Positions 1 to 5,868 of a stretch of DNA of 7,371 nucleotides are shown piece by piece (positions within the stretch are counted from its first letter, which is position 1; each line of letters starts with the position of its first letter). A program made the translations under genes and the position numbers. This stretch comes from Planctomycetes bacterium UBA2386. GTDB taxonomy: Bacteria; Planctomycetota; UBA1135; UBA2386. The notes below the pieces were generated by a model that searched no databases, had not been told where the DNA came from, and saw only the letters and a list, made by a program, of their open reading frames with translations. The DNA lies in NCBI GenBank assembly GCA_002343845.1, contig DDSQ01000143.1, positions 1 to 7,371 of the forward strand, written 5' to 3'.

Positions 1-588
1 CTTCGCCGCCATGATGCCCTTCAGGTTGGCGTAGCGCGGTTCGTTGAGGCCCTTCTGGCAGCTCAGCACCGCCGGCGTCTTGCACGTCACGATCTCGCGC
101 GCGCCTTCGATGTCGCGCTCGGCCGTGAACACGCCGCCATCGAGAGCCAACTTGGCGACCTCGGTCACGCAGCCAAAGCCCAGCCGCGCCGCGAGGTTCG
201 CCGGCAGCTGGTTGTTGTCGCTGTCGACGGCCTGGCGGCCGCACAGCACCAGGTTGCACGGCACGGTCTTGATCCACGCCGCGAGGGCCGCCGCGGTCGA
301 CGCGCCGTCCCAGATCCACTCGGTGGTGCTCAGCAGCACCGCCTTGTCGGCGCCGCGCGCGAGCGCATCGTCGAGCTGCTTCTTGGCGTCCTTCGGGCCG
401 ATCGTGACGACCGTCACCGAACCGGCGCCCAGTTGCTCCTTGATGCGCAGCGCCTGCTCGAGGGCGAACTCGTCGTAGGCGTTCAGTTCGAACGTCACGC
501 CGGCGGTGTCGATCGACTTGCCGTCGGCGCCGATCTTGATCGCCGCGTCGGTGGCGGGAACTCGCTTGATGCAGACGACGATGTCCAT
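1..588 (-). CDS. etfB: Electron transfer flavoprotein beta subunit (3' end cut off by window edge)
   Basis: EtfB is the small subunit of the heterodimeric electron-transfer flavoprotein. It passes electrons from acyl-CoA and related dehydrogenases to an ETF:quinone oxidoreductase or other acceptors in the cytoplasm. Reading left from the ATG at 588 gives 196 open codons to the edge. The product opens with MDIVVCIKRVPATD, the usual EtfB N-terminus. It continues with NAYDEFALEQALRIKE near residues 35-50, GRQAVDSDNNQ at 117-127 (the nucleotide-binding-loop region of the family) and the ETF-beta signature around PAVLSCQKGLNEPRYA. Family members are usually about 250-260 residues, so roughly 55-65 C-terminal residues are missing. 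No clear Shine-Dalgarno sequence precedes the ATG. The partner etfA would be expected just beyond the left edge, but this cannot be seen. The family call is firm; the electron donor and acceptor are unknown. Confidence 0.93.
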   Translation of the reverse strand, partial: MDIVVCIKRVPATDAAIKIGADGKSIDTAGVTFELNAYDEFALEQALRIKEQLGAGSVTVVTIGPKDAKKQLDDALARGADKAVLLSTTEWIWDGASTAAALAAWIKTVPCNLVLCGRQAVDSDNNQLPANLAARLGFGCVTEVAKLALDGGVFTAERDIEGAREIVTCKTPAVLSCQKGLNEPRYANLKGIMAAK

Positions 589-774
589 GGGGGCTGCGGG
601 CGGTGGCCCGTTCGGGTCGGGTTTTGAGGGCGAGGAGTCTAGCGATGGGCCGGCGCCGTGCGAAGGCCGACCTTGGCCGGCGGCGGGGTCGGGGTGCACG
701 ACCACGAAGTCGGCGATGCCGCGCGCCGGGGAGCCACCGAACCCAGTCCCCGGACACCCGCGCGAGGCGGGCGA
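589..774. other. Intergenic spacer between the kinase fusion and etfB
   Basis: These 186 bp lie between two genes on the minus strand. Apart from the candidate etfB promoter I see only short GC-rich inverted pairs, such as GGCC-N6-GGCC near 665-680. No T-tract terminator is visible, so read-through from the upstream gene remains possible. The open frames crossing it have arginine-rich, low-complexity translations typical of GC-rich shadow frames. Confidence 0.6.
636..664 (-). promoter_or_regulatory. Candidate sigma-70-type promoter of etfB
   Basis: On the minus strand a -35-like TTCGCA (664-659, 4 of 6 to TTGACA) is followed after exactly 17 bp by a -10-like TAGACT (641-636, 4 of 6 to TATAAT). 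This would start transcription near 629 and give a leader of about 40 nt before the etfB ATG. The same TAGACT hexamer, preceded by C, recurs upstream of the transporter gene at 4433-4438, which supports it being a real element. It suggests etfB is transcribed separately from the kinase fusion upstream. Motif match by eye only. Confidence 0.45.
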
Positions 775-2424
775 TCAGCTGCCGAGCAGCCGATCCGCGG
801 CGGCGAGATCCTCGGCACTGCCGATGTCGAGCCAACGGCCGGTGAGACGGTTGGCACCGAGCGGCGCACGCGTGTGCAGCCACGCCAGGAAGTGGCCCGG
901 GGCATCGGGATTGCCGTCGTCGGCGAAGTACTCACGCAGCAAGCGCGGCAACTCGCGCGGCAGCAGGTAGACCGCGATCGCCGACATGTTGCTGCGCGGG
1001 TCGGTCGGCTTCTCGCGGAAGCTCACGACGCGGTCGTCGGTGATCACGACTTCGCTGTACTTGCCGGGCGGCACGGGCGCGGGCACTTCCCTCACGACGA
1101 GCTGGCCGTGGCCGCTCGCCTGGAAGCGCGCCGCGAGGTGCGCGAGGTCGAACTCGAACAGGTTGTCACACGCGAGCACGAGGTAGCCGTCGGCGGCGGC
1201 TGGCGCATGGCGAAGGGCCAGTTCGAGGTCGCGCAGGGCGCCAAGCCGCGTCTCGTTGGTCAGCGCGCCGTCGTCCACGATCGTGAGCGGCAGGCGCGGC
1301 TTCGCGGTGGCCTGCCAGCGCACGAAGTCGGTGTGGAAGCGGCCGTTGACGACCACGGTCGCCGACGAAGCGCCGCTCGCTTCGACCTGCCGCAGGATGC
1401 GCGTGAGCATCGGCGCGCCGCCGACCGGCAGCAGCGGCTTCGCGGTGTGCAGGGTCAACGGATAGAGCCGCGTCGCGAAGCCCGCCGCGAGCAGCACGGC
1501 ATGCAGCCGGGGTCTCGCTGGATGCACCGTCGGCACGAACGTCGTGTGGCCGTGCGCGCGGCACGCCGCGGCGACCTGTGCGCGCTGCGGCTCGTCGCGG
1601 CACGCGAACAGCACGGCACCGCCCGACCCGGGGAACTTCGCCGCCGCGCCGAGCGAACGGCCGAGTGCCACCAGCTCGCGATCGGCGGGCGCGATCGGGA
1701 ACACGCTCGCGCGCAGCTCGAAGTTGCGGTCGACGCACGCCCGGAAGGCCGCGTGGTCGCGCGCGAGCAGGGCCGCGCGCCCTGCGTCGGCGTTCTCGGC
1801 GAGTGCCGTCATGGCAGCACGCACCGCGCGGTCGCCGGCCTGGAAGCGCGCCCACACCGGCGCATGCACGTCGCCCGAGCTCGGGCTCGGGATGCCATGC
1901 CAGGCGAGCAGCAGCGGCGGCAGCAGCGAGGCGTCGAGTCGTTCGACTGCGCCGTCGGCGAACGGGTGCGCGAAGTCCATCGCCAGCAGGCCCTCGTGCG
2001 CCTGCACCAGCCGGTCGAGCGGCCCGGCGCGGATGTGCAGCCGTTCGTTCTCGGTGCGCCACGCGAGTTCGGCGAGACGCGATGGCGTCAGTGGCACGCC
2101 GAACCACCGGCTCCACGCGCGCAGCGCTGCGACCAGCAACGCACTCGAGCCGGACAGGCCGGCCTGGAACGGGATGTCGCTGGTGAACGTGAGCGCGAAC
2201 GGCCGCGCGTCGGCAGTGATGCCGAGCACGTCGAGTTCGCCGGCGAACAGGTCGAAGCCGGCGCGCAGCAGTTCGTTGGGCAGCGACGTCGTGCTGGCGT
2301 CGGTCAGCGTCACCGTGGCGCCGAGTCCTGCGACCGCGAAGCCGAGCCCGCGCCCGCCGTAGAGGTCCGACGGATTGCCGAGCAGGCCGACGCGGGCCTG
2401 CGCGCTTGCGGTGAGGGACGCCAT
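775..2424 (-). CDS. Bifunctional sugar kinase / sugar-1-phosphate nucleotidyltransferase (glucuronokinase-like GHMP domain fused to NTP_transferase domain)
   Basis: A 549-residue fusion of two enzymes of sugar-nucleotide salvage. Residues about 8-300 form a GHMP kinase. They contain ARVGLLGNPSDLYGGRG (10-26), which resembles the plant glucuronokinase N-terminus, and the ATP loop PFQAGLSGSSA (85-95). AGPLD then places the probable catalytic Asp at 137, and the third GHMP motif KFPGSGGAV starts at 263. Residues 308-549 form an NTP_transferase domain with LLAAGFATRLYPLT (311-324), KPLLPVGG, a metal-binding ACDN with Asp420, REKP with Lys472 and a C-terminal GRWLDIGSAEDL. The likely sequence is sugar + ATP to sugar-1-phosphate, then + NTP to NDP-sugar, in the cytoplasm. 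Glucuronic acid to UDP-glucuronate is my best guess from kinase similarity; another sugar acid or hexose is possible. The ATG at 2424 is chosen because homology starts about 10 residues later; an in-frame extension to 2502 has an implausible composition. It is transcribed divergently from the VWA gene. Confidence 0.85.
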   Translation of the reverse strand: MASLTASAQARVGLLGNPSDLYGGRGLGFAVAGLGATVTLTDASTTSLPNELLRAGFDLFAGELDVLGITADARPFALTFTSDIPFQAGLSGSSALLVAALRAWSRWFGVPLTPSRLAELAWRTENERLHIRAGPLDRLVQAHEGLLAMDFAHPFADGAVERLDASLLPPLLLAWHGIPSPSSGDVHAPVWARFQAGDRAVRAAMTALAENADAGRAALLARDHAAFRACVDRNFELRASVFPIAPADRELVALGRSLGAAAKFPGSGGAVLFACRDEPQRAQVAAACRAHGHTTFVPTVHPARPRLHAVLLAAGFATRLYPLTLHTAKPLLPVGGAPMLTRILRQVEASGASSATVVVNGRFHTDFVRWQATAKPRLPLTIVDDGALTNETRLGALRDLELALRHAPAAADGYLVLACDNLFEFDLAHLAARFQASGHGQLVVREVPAPVPPGKYSEVVITDDRVVSFREKPTDPRSNMSAIAVYLLPRELPRLLREYFADDGNPDAPGHFLAWLHTRAPLGANRLTGRWLDIGSAEDLAAADRLLGS

Positions 2425-2432
2425 CGCGGTGC

Positions 2433-2441
2433 AGGATACGG
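2433..2441 (-). promoter_or_regulatory. Candidate -10 element of the fusion kinase gene (CCGTATCCT copy 1)
   Basis: On the minus strand CCGTATCCT ends 8 nt before the ATG at 2424. If TATCCT is a -10 box, transcription would begin at or within a few bases of the start codon, giving a leaderless or nearly leaderless mRNA. No convincing -35 is seen 16-19 bp upstream, so the assignment rests on recurrence of the motif rather than on a full promoter. Confidence 0.35.
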
Positions 2442-2517
2442 AGCGGCCGCCGCCCCGCACTGCGCCGCCTCGCCAGACGTGTGCCGGGGCGCCTTCGCAC
2501 AAATCGGCCGAAGCGCG

Positions 2518-2548
2518 TTGACCGCACGTTGCCTCGCGGCCGTATCCT
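2518..2548 (+). promoter_or_regulatory. Candidate promoter of the VWA gene (TTGACC - 19 bp - TATCCT)
   Basis: TTGACC at 2518-2523 matches 5 of 6 of the sigma-70 -35 box. TATCCT at 2543-2548, inside a CCGTATCCT repeat copy, matches 4 of 6 of the -10 box. The 19-bp spacing is longer than the usual 17. Transcription would start near 2555, about 30 nt before the ATG, which puts the 16-bp palindrome inside the early transcribed region. A weaker TAGTAC at 2561-2566 is an alternative -10. Confidence 0.4.
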
Positions 2549-2564
2549 CGTGGTCCGCCCTAGT

Positions 2565-2580
2565 ACGAACGCGCGTTCGT
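2565..2580. promoter_or_regulatory. Perfect 16-bp palindrome, LexA/Cheo-box-like operator candidate
   Basis: ACGAACGCGCGTTCGT is a perfect inverted repeat lying between the candidate -10 box and the VWA start codon, five bases before the ATG. Its core GAAC-N4-GTTC, with flanking C and G, fits the Gram-positive-type LexA (DinR/Cheo) box. Position and symmetry fit a repressor operator. Another dimeric repressor, such as a TetR-type protein, could equally own it, and no regulator gene is in the window. Confidence 0.45.
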
Positions 2581-2585
2581 TCGTG

Positions 2586-4304
2586 ATGCCCACGATGGTC
2601 CGATCCACCATTCCGGCCGCTGCCGCGGTCCTGCTCACCGTCCTCCCCGTCTCGGCCCAGCGTCAGGACGACCCGGTGATCACCTGGCCGCAGAAGACCT
2701 TCGCCGAGGCGAAGGCTCGTTACGACGAGTGCTTGCGGCGCAAGCCGTTCCTGCATCACTGGGAGGCGCGCGAGGTGCTCGGTTCGCTCGGCAGCCCCGA
2801 GGCGCTGCCGCTGCTGTGCAAGGACTACGCGAGCGTCAAGGAGTTCGCCGAGTACTCGCGCTACACGATCGCCGAGGTGTTCGCGAAGCGCTTCGCGAAG
2901 CGCGACGCGCTCGACGCGATGAAGGCGCTGCGCGCGGAGCAGCGCGCGCCGGGCGACGTCTGGCTGTGGTACCACACGCTGCGCATCGAGGCGAAGTTCG
3001 GTGGGGAGGCGGCGCTCACCGAGATCGCGACGACCGACAAGAGTCCGCTGCTGCGCGCTGCGGCGATCCTCGCACTCGGCGATTCCGGCGCCGCCGACCT
3101 GCGTCAGGCCGTGGTCACCAACTGCATCGAGCTGCCGAAGAAGGAGGGCGAGCGCATGGCGGTGCTCGGCGCGATGACCGGAGCGTTGTTCGCCGCGCGC
3201 AAGGACATCAACGACGAGAACTACCGGGCCGCATTGACCGCGTACATCGGGTTGCTCGGCGACGACGTCAAGCTGGCGCACATCGCCAAGGTGCAGATGG
3301 CGCGCCACCTGCAGATCATCTTCGACGCACCGGCCGCATTCGCCGACAGCGAATCGTGGCTCGCGATCCTCGCTCGTGGCGAGGTGAAGGAGAAGAAGCG
3401 CACGGAGACGGCGGCAGCGCCACGCTTCTTCGGGCTCGAGACCGACGGCGAACGCATGGTCTACGTCGTCGACATGTCCGACTCGATGCTCAAGCCGATC
3501 GAGCCGTCGGCGAAGCCGCCGACCGCACCGGTCACCGGCCCCAAGCAGAAGAAAAAGAAGAAGGGGGAGATCCTCGATGAGAGCGATCTGCCCTGGCACG
3601 AGATCAAGACGCGCTGGGATCTCGCCCGCGAGAACCTGCGCATCTCGCTGTCGCGACTGACGCCGGACAAGGAGTTCTGCGTGGTTTGGTTCGGCAAGAA
3701 GGCCGGCACGCTGGACGCCTGCAAGGGCATGACCAAGGCGACGCGAGCCAACATCGACCGCGTGGTCGCCGAGTTGGACTCCATCAAAGCGAGCATGGAG
3801 CCGGATCCGGATCGTCCGAACAACCCGATCCCGCCCGAAGGCCGGTTGCGCGGCGACACCAACCTGCACGGCGGACTGCGGCTCGCCTTCGCGCTGCATG
3901 ACAAGGGCTTCGCGAACAACGCCGCCTACGTCGACATGCAGGCGCTCGCCAACGGTTGCGACACCATCCTGCTGTTGTCGGACGGCGACCCGTCGGTCGA
4001 CGACTTCGTGCAGGTCGACAAGAACTACAAGGAAAGTCGCACCGTGAAGTCCTTCGAACGCGGCGAGCCTGCTGACGAGCAACCCGAGTCCACCTACAGC
4101 GGTCCGTTCGTCTCGCAGGGGATCAAGGAGTGTCCGACCATCGTCGCCGACGTGCGGCGCATGAACGCGTTCCGCCGCGTGCGCCTGCACGCCGTCGGCC
4201 TCGGCGAGGCCAACATGGAGCTGATGCAGCGCCTCGCTGCGATCGGCAACGGCCAGTCGATCACCGTCGGCAAGAAGGCCGACGACGGCGCCGCCAAGAA
4301 GTGA
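2586..4304 (+). CDS. Exported von Willebrand factor A (VWA) domain protein with HEAT-like N-terminal region
   Basis: Taking the ATG at 2586 gives 572 residues. Residues 1-24 look like a Sec signal peptide: a charged start, a hydrophobic A/V/L core and VSA before Gln25. An ATG at 2595 would serve equally well; a GTG at 2481 would put 35 arginine-rich residues before the signal and is disfavoured. Residues about 56-180 are helical and HEAT-like, for example the stretch around AREVLGSLGSPEALPLL and RAAAILALGDSGAADL. The VWA domain starts near 288 (MVYVVDMSDSM). Its metal site (MIDAS) is complete: DMSDS at 296-300, Thr425 in GDTN and Asp466 in LSDGDPS. A lysine-rich insert, KQKKKKKGE, sits at 320-328 in a loop after the first strand. 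No C-terminal membrane segment or sorting signal is visible. VWA domains usually bind protein partners; the ligand here is unknown. The product is probably periplasmic or secreted. Confidence 0.85.
   Translation: MPTMVRSTIPAAAAVLLTVLPVSAQRQDDPVITWPQKTFAEAKARYDECLRRKPFLHHWEAREVLGSLGSPEALPLLCKDYASVKEFAEYSRYTIAEVFAKRFAKRDALDAMKALRAEQRAPGDVWLWYHTLRIEAKFGGEAALTEIATTDKSPLLRAAAILALGDSGAADLRQAVVTNCIELPKKEGERMAVLGAMTGALFAARKDINDENYRAALTAYIGLLGDDVKLAHIAKVQMARHLQIIFDAPAAFADSESWLAILARGEVKEKKRTETAAAPRFFGLETDGERMVYVVDMSDSMLKPIEPSAKPPTAPVTGPKQKKKKKGEILDESDLPWHEIKTRWDLARENLRISLSRLTPDKEFCVVWFGKKAGTLDACKGMTKATRANIDRVVAELDSIKASMEPDPDRPNNPIPPEGRLRGDTNLHGGLRLAFALHDKGFANNAAYVDMQALANGCDTILLLSDGDPSVDDFVQVDKNYKESRTVKSFERGEPADEQPESTYSGPFVSQGIKECPTIVADVRRMNAFRRVRLHAVGLGEANMELMQRLAAIGNGQSITVGKKADDGAAKK
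2880..2903 (+). repeat. 12-bp tandem duplication inside the VWA gene
   Basis: TTCGCGAAGCGC occurs twice head to tail (2880-2891 and 2892-2903) and encodes FAKR-FAKR in the HEAT-like region. Because the unit contains the palindromes TTCGCGAA and AGCGCT, bases 2880-2899 also read as a perfect 20-bp palindrome. The copies are identical at every codon position. A recent in-frame slippage duplication is the simplest explanation. Confidence 0.85.
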
Positions 4305-4336
4305 GGATCGCGAACCGCGGCAGCGACCCGGCCGCG

Positions 4337-4370
4337 CGGCCGCCGATCCGAGGGATCGCCGAACCGGCCG
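4337..4370 (+). terminator. Imperfect hairpin after the VWA gene, possible terminator without T-tract
   Basis: CGATCC (4344-4349) pairs with GGATCG (4353-4358) across a GAG loop. An outer CGGCC (4337-4341) can pair with GGCCG (4366-4370), leaving unequal bulges. It lies 32 bp after the stop codon. There is no run of T after the stem, so a classical intrinsic terminator is not shown. It could be a Rho-linked end, an mRNA-protecting stem or chance in GC-rich DNA. Confidence 0.3.
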
Positions 4371-4409
4371 ATGCGAGGCAGGGCGCGGGCGAGAGACGCC
4401 ACTGCGCTC

Positions 4410-4418
4410 AGGATACGG
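4410..4418. repeat. Third AGGATACGG motif copy
   Basis: AGGATACGG recurs here in the same orientation as 2433-2441 and inverted to 2540-2548. The similarity with the first copy is longer: 4409-4449 aligns without gaps to 2432-2472 with about 30 of 41 bases equal, including the last part ACTGCGCC-CCTCG. It ends directly before the transporter ATG. It may be a shared regulatory site or a remnant of duplicated upstream DNA. Confidence 0.5.
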
Positions 4419-4432
4419 AACGACGCCGCGCC

Positions 4433-4438
4433 TAGACT
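4433..4438 (+). promoter_or_regulatory. Candidate -10 element of the transporter-oxidoreductase unit
   Basis: CTAGACT at 4432-4438 repeats the -10 element proposed for etfB, and the following bases (GCGCCCCCTC against CCTCGCCCTC) are similar. Transcription would start around 4445, only a few bases before the ATG at 4450, so the mRNA could be nearly leaderless. Alternatively the in-frame ATG at 4495 is the true start. No good -35 is visible at 17 bp. Confidence 0.35.
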
Positions 4439-4449
4439 GCGCCCCCTCG

Positions 4450-5868
4450 ATGACCGCGCGCGAACCGCACCGCCCCGATGCCCGCGGCCTGCCGATGGTG
4501 CACGCGCCCGATCCGGCGAAGCTCGCGGCCGAACGGGCGTGGCTGCGCGAACTCGCCGACCGACCGTGGCTCGTGCGCAAGTGGGCGCTGCTGCGCCGCG
4601 GCGGCCCGGGCTACCTGCAGAGCGCGCTCACCCTCGGTGGCGGCACGGCGTCGGCGTGCCTGCTGTCGGGCGCGGCGTTCGGGCATCAGCTGCTGTGGGT
4701 GGCGCCGCTGGCGATGATCCTCGGCGGCGTCGTGTTCGCCGCGATCGCGCACCAGACGCTGTCGACCGGCATGCGGCCGTTCGTCGCCATGCGCACGTTC
4801 GCCGGGCCGGTGTTCGCGTGGGGCTGGGCGATCGGCACGGTGCTGGCGTCGTGCGTGTGGCACTTCGCGCAGTACTCGCTCGCATCGGCCGTGCTCGTCG
4901 ACCTTGGTGCTGTCGCCGGGCTGCAGCTCGAACGCTGGGTGATGGGGCTCGTCGTGCTCGCCTGGGCGGTGCCCACGGCGCTGAGCTTCGGTTCGTCGGG
5001 CGCCGTGCAGCGCGCCTTCGACCGCCTGATGAAGTGGATGGTCTGGACGATCGTCGCGCTGTTCGGCGTCGTCGCCGTTCGGCTCGGCGTCGCCGATCCG
5101 GGCGCGGTCGCCGCCGGGTTCGTGCCGTCCCTTCCCGCGGATCGTGGCGAAGTGCACGCGCTGGCGGTGGTGATCTCGGGTCTCGCCACGGCGGTCGGCG
5201 TCAACATGACGTTCCTCTACCCGCACTCGCTGCTCGCCCGCGGCTGGGGGCGCGAGCACCGCGAACTCGCGCGCACCGACATCGTGTTCGGCATGGTGTT
5301 GCCGTACGTGCTCGTCACCACGCTGATGGTCGTCGTCGCGGCGGGCACCCTGCACGCCGACTTCCAGGGCAAGAGCATCTCGCCGGTCGAGGCCGCGGCG
5401 ACGCTCGGCGGACTGCTCGGGCCGGTGTGGGGGCGCGTGCTGTTCGACCTCGGGCTGCTGGCGATGCTGCTGACCACGATCACCATGCACATGGTGTGCT
5501 CGGGCCTCGCCTGCTCAGAGATGTTCGGCCTGCGCGTCGGCGGCGTCGGCTATCGCGTCGCCACGCTGCTGCCGGCACCGGGCGTGCTCGGCAGTGTGTT
5601 CTGGTCCAAGCTGTCGGTCTGGCTCGCCGTGCCGACGAGCGTGATCGCCGGCTGCCTGCTGCCGCTCGCCTACGCGGGCTTCCTCAAGCTGCAGACGAGC
5701 CGCGCCTACCTCGGCGACGACCGGCCGCGCGGATGGCGCGGTGCACTCTGGATCGGCGGCATCGGCCTCGCGACGCTGGTGCTCGTGCTGTTCCTCGGCT
5801 CCTACCTGATTGCGGAAGGCCCCACGTTCGCCGCGAGGGTCCGTTCGCTGTTCACCGCCTCGCGATGA
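4450..5868 (+). CDS. NRAMP-superfamily-like membrane transporter with non-canonical ion-site motifs
   Basis: A 472-residue membrane protein with a soluble N-terminus (about 1-50) and some 10-11 hydrophobic helices. The first helix begins GPGYLQSALTLGGGTASA (52-69), with the spacing of NRAMP helix 1. Where NRAMP has the metal-binding DPGN this protein has GGGT (63-66). The helix-6 region reads GVNMTFLYPHSLLARGW, with YPH at 257-259 in place of MPH. The Asp, Asn and Met ligands that select transition metals are therefore absent, so the substrate is probably not Mn2+ or Fe2+; Mg2+, another cation or an organic solute is possible. Length and helix count suit the superfamily. Its stop overlaps the start of the oxidoreductase (ATGA, 5865-5868), so the two are probably co-translated. 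The ATG at 4450 follows a candidate -10 box closely; ATG at 4495 is an alternative start. The NRAMP-like assignment rests on motif spacing by eye, and another LeuT-fold family is possible. Confidence 0.65.
   Translation: MTAREPHRPDARGLPMVHAPDPAKLAAERAWLRELADRPWLVRKWALLRRGGPGYLQSALTLGGGTASACLLSGAAFGHQLLWVAPLAMILGGVVFAAIAHQTLSTGMRPFVAMRTFAGPVFAWGWAIGTVLASCVWHFAQYSLASAVLVDLGAVAGLQLERWVMGLVVLAWAVPTALSFGSSGAVQRAFDRLMKWMVWTIVALFGVVAVRLGVADPGAVAAGFVPSLPADRGEVHALAVVISGLATAVGVNMTFLYPHSLLARGWGREHRELARTDIVFGMVLPYVLVTTLMVVVAAGTLHADFQGKSISPVEAAATLGGLLGPVWGRVLFDLGLLAMLLTTITMHMVCSGLACSEMFGLRVGGVGYRVATLLPAPGVLGSVFWSKLSVWLAVPTSVIAGCLLPLAYAGFLKLQTSRAYLGDDRPRGWRGALWIGGIGLATLVLVLFLGSYLIAEGPTFAARVRSLFTASR

Larger units (their letters stand above)
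2425..2585. promoter_or_regulatory. Divergent intergenic control region between fusion kinase and VWA gene
   Basis: These 161 bp separate two genes transcribed away from each other, so both promoters must lie here or inside the genes. The region contains two inverted copies of CCGTATCCT (minus strand at 2441-2433, plus strand at 2540-2548), each pointing towards its own gene. It also has TTGACC at 2518-2523 and a perfect 16-bp palindrome at 2565-2580. The symmetrical layout suggests that CCGTATCCT carries the -10 element of both promoters (TATCCT, 4 of 6 to TATAAT). Confidence 0.55.
4305..4449. other. Intergenic spacer between VWA gene and transporter gene
   Basis: These 145 bp hold an imperfect hairpin (4337-4370), the third AGGATACGG copy (4410-4418) and a TAGACT hexamer (4433-4438). 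They also contain a loose direct repeat: GGATCGCGAACCG at 4306-4318 resembles GGATCGCCGAACCG at 4353-4366. The layout suggests a transcript end followed by a new promoter, so the VWA gene and the transporter are probably separate units. Confidence 0.5.

Noticed and set aside
1875..1890. CCCGAGCTCGGG palindrome
   Set aside because: It lies inside the kinase coding region, is short, and is made of codons expected at this GC content.
2481..2585. GTG start at 2481 for the VWA protein
   Set aside because: It would put 35 basic, motif-free residues before a normal signal peptide and place the candidate promoter and palindrome inside the coding region.
658..2586. Long plus-strand open frame (642 codons) opposite the fusion kinase
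   Set aside because: Its translation is arginine-, alanine- and histidine-rich with no recognisable motif. It lies antisense to a gene with two fully motif-supported enzyme domains; long shadow frames are normal at this GC content.
2310..4580. Long minus-strand open frame (756 codons) opposite the VWA gene
   Set aside because: It is longer than the VWA gene but covers its antisense strand, the divergent promoter region and the start of the fusion kinase in the wrong frame. No family motif or signal peptide is visible.
4371..5864. In-frame upstream extension of the oxidoreductase through the transporter region
   Set aside because: The Rossmann fold starts directly after the ATG at 5865. The upstream part is an arginine-rich shadow of the transporter frame.
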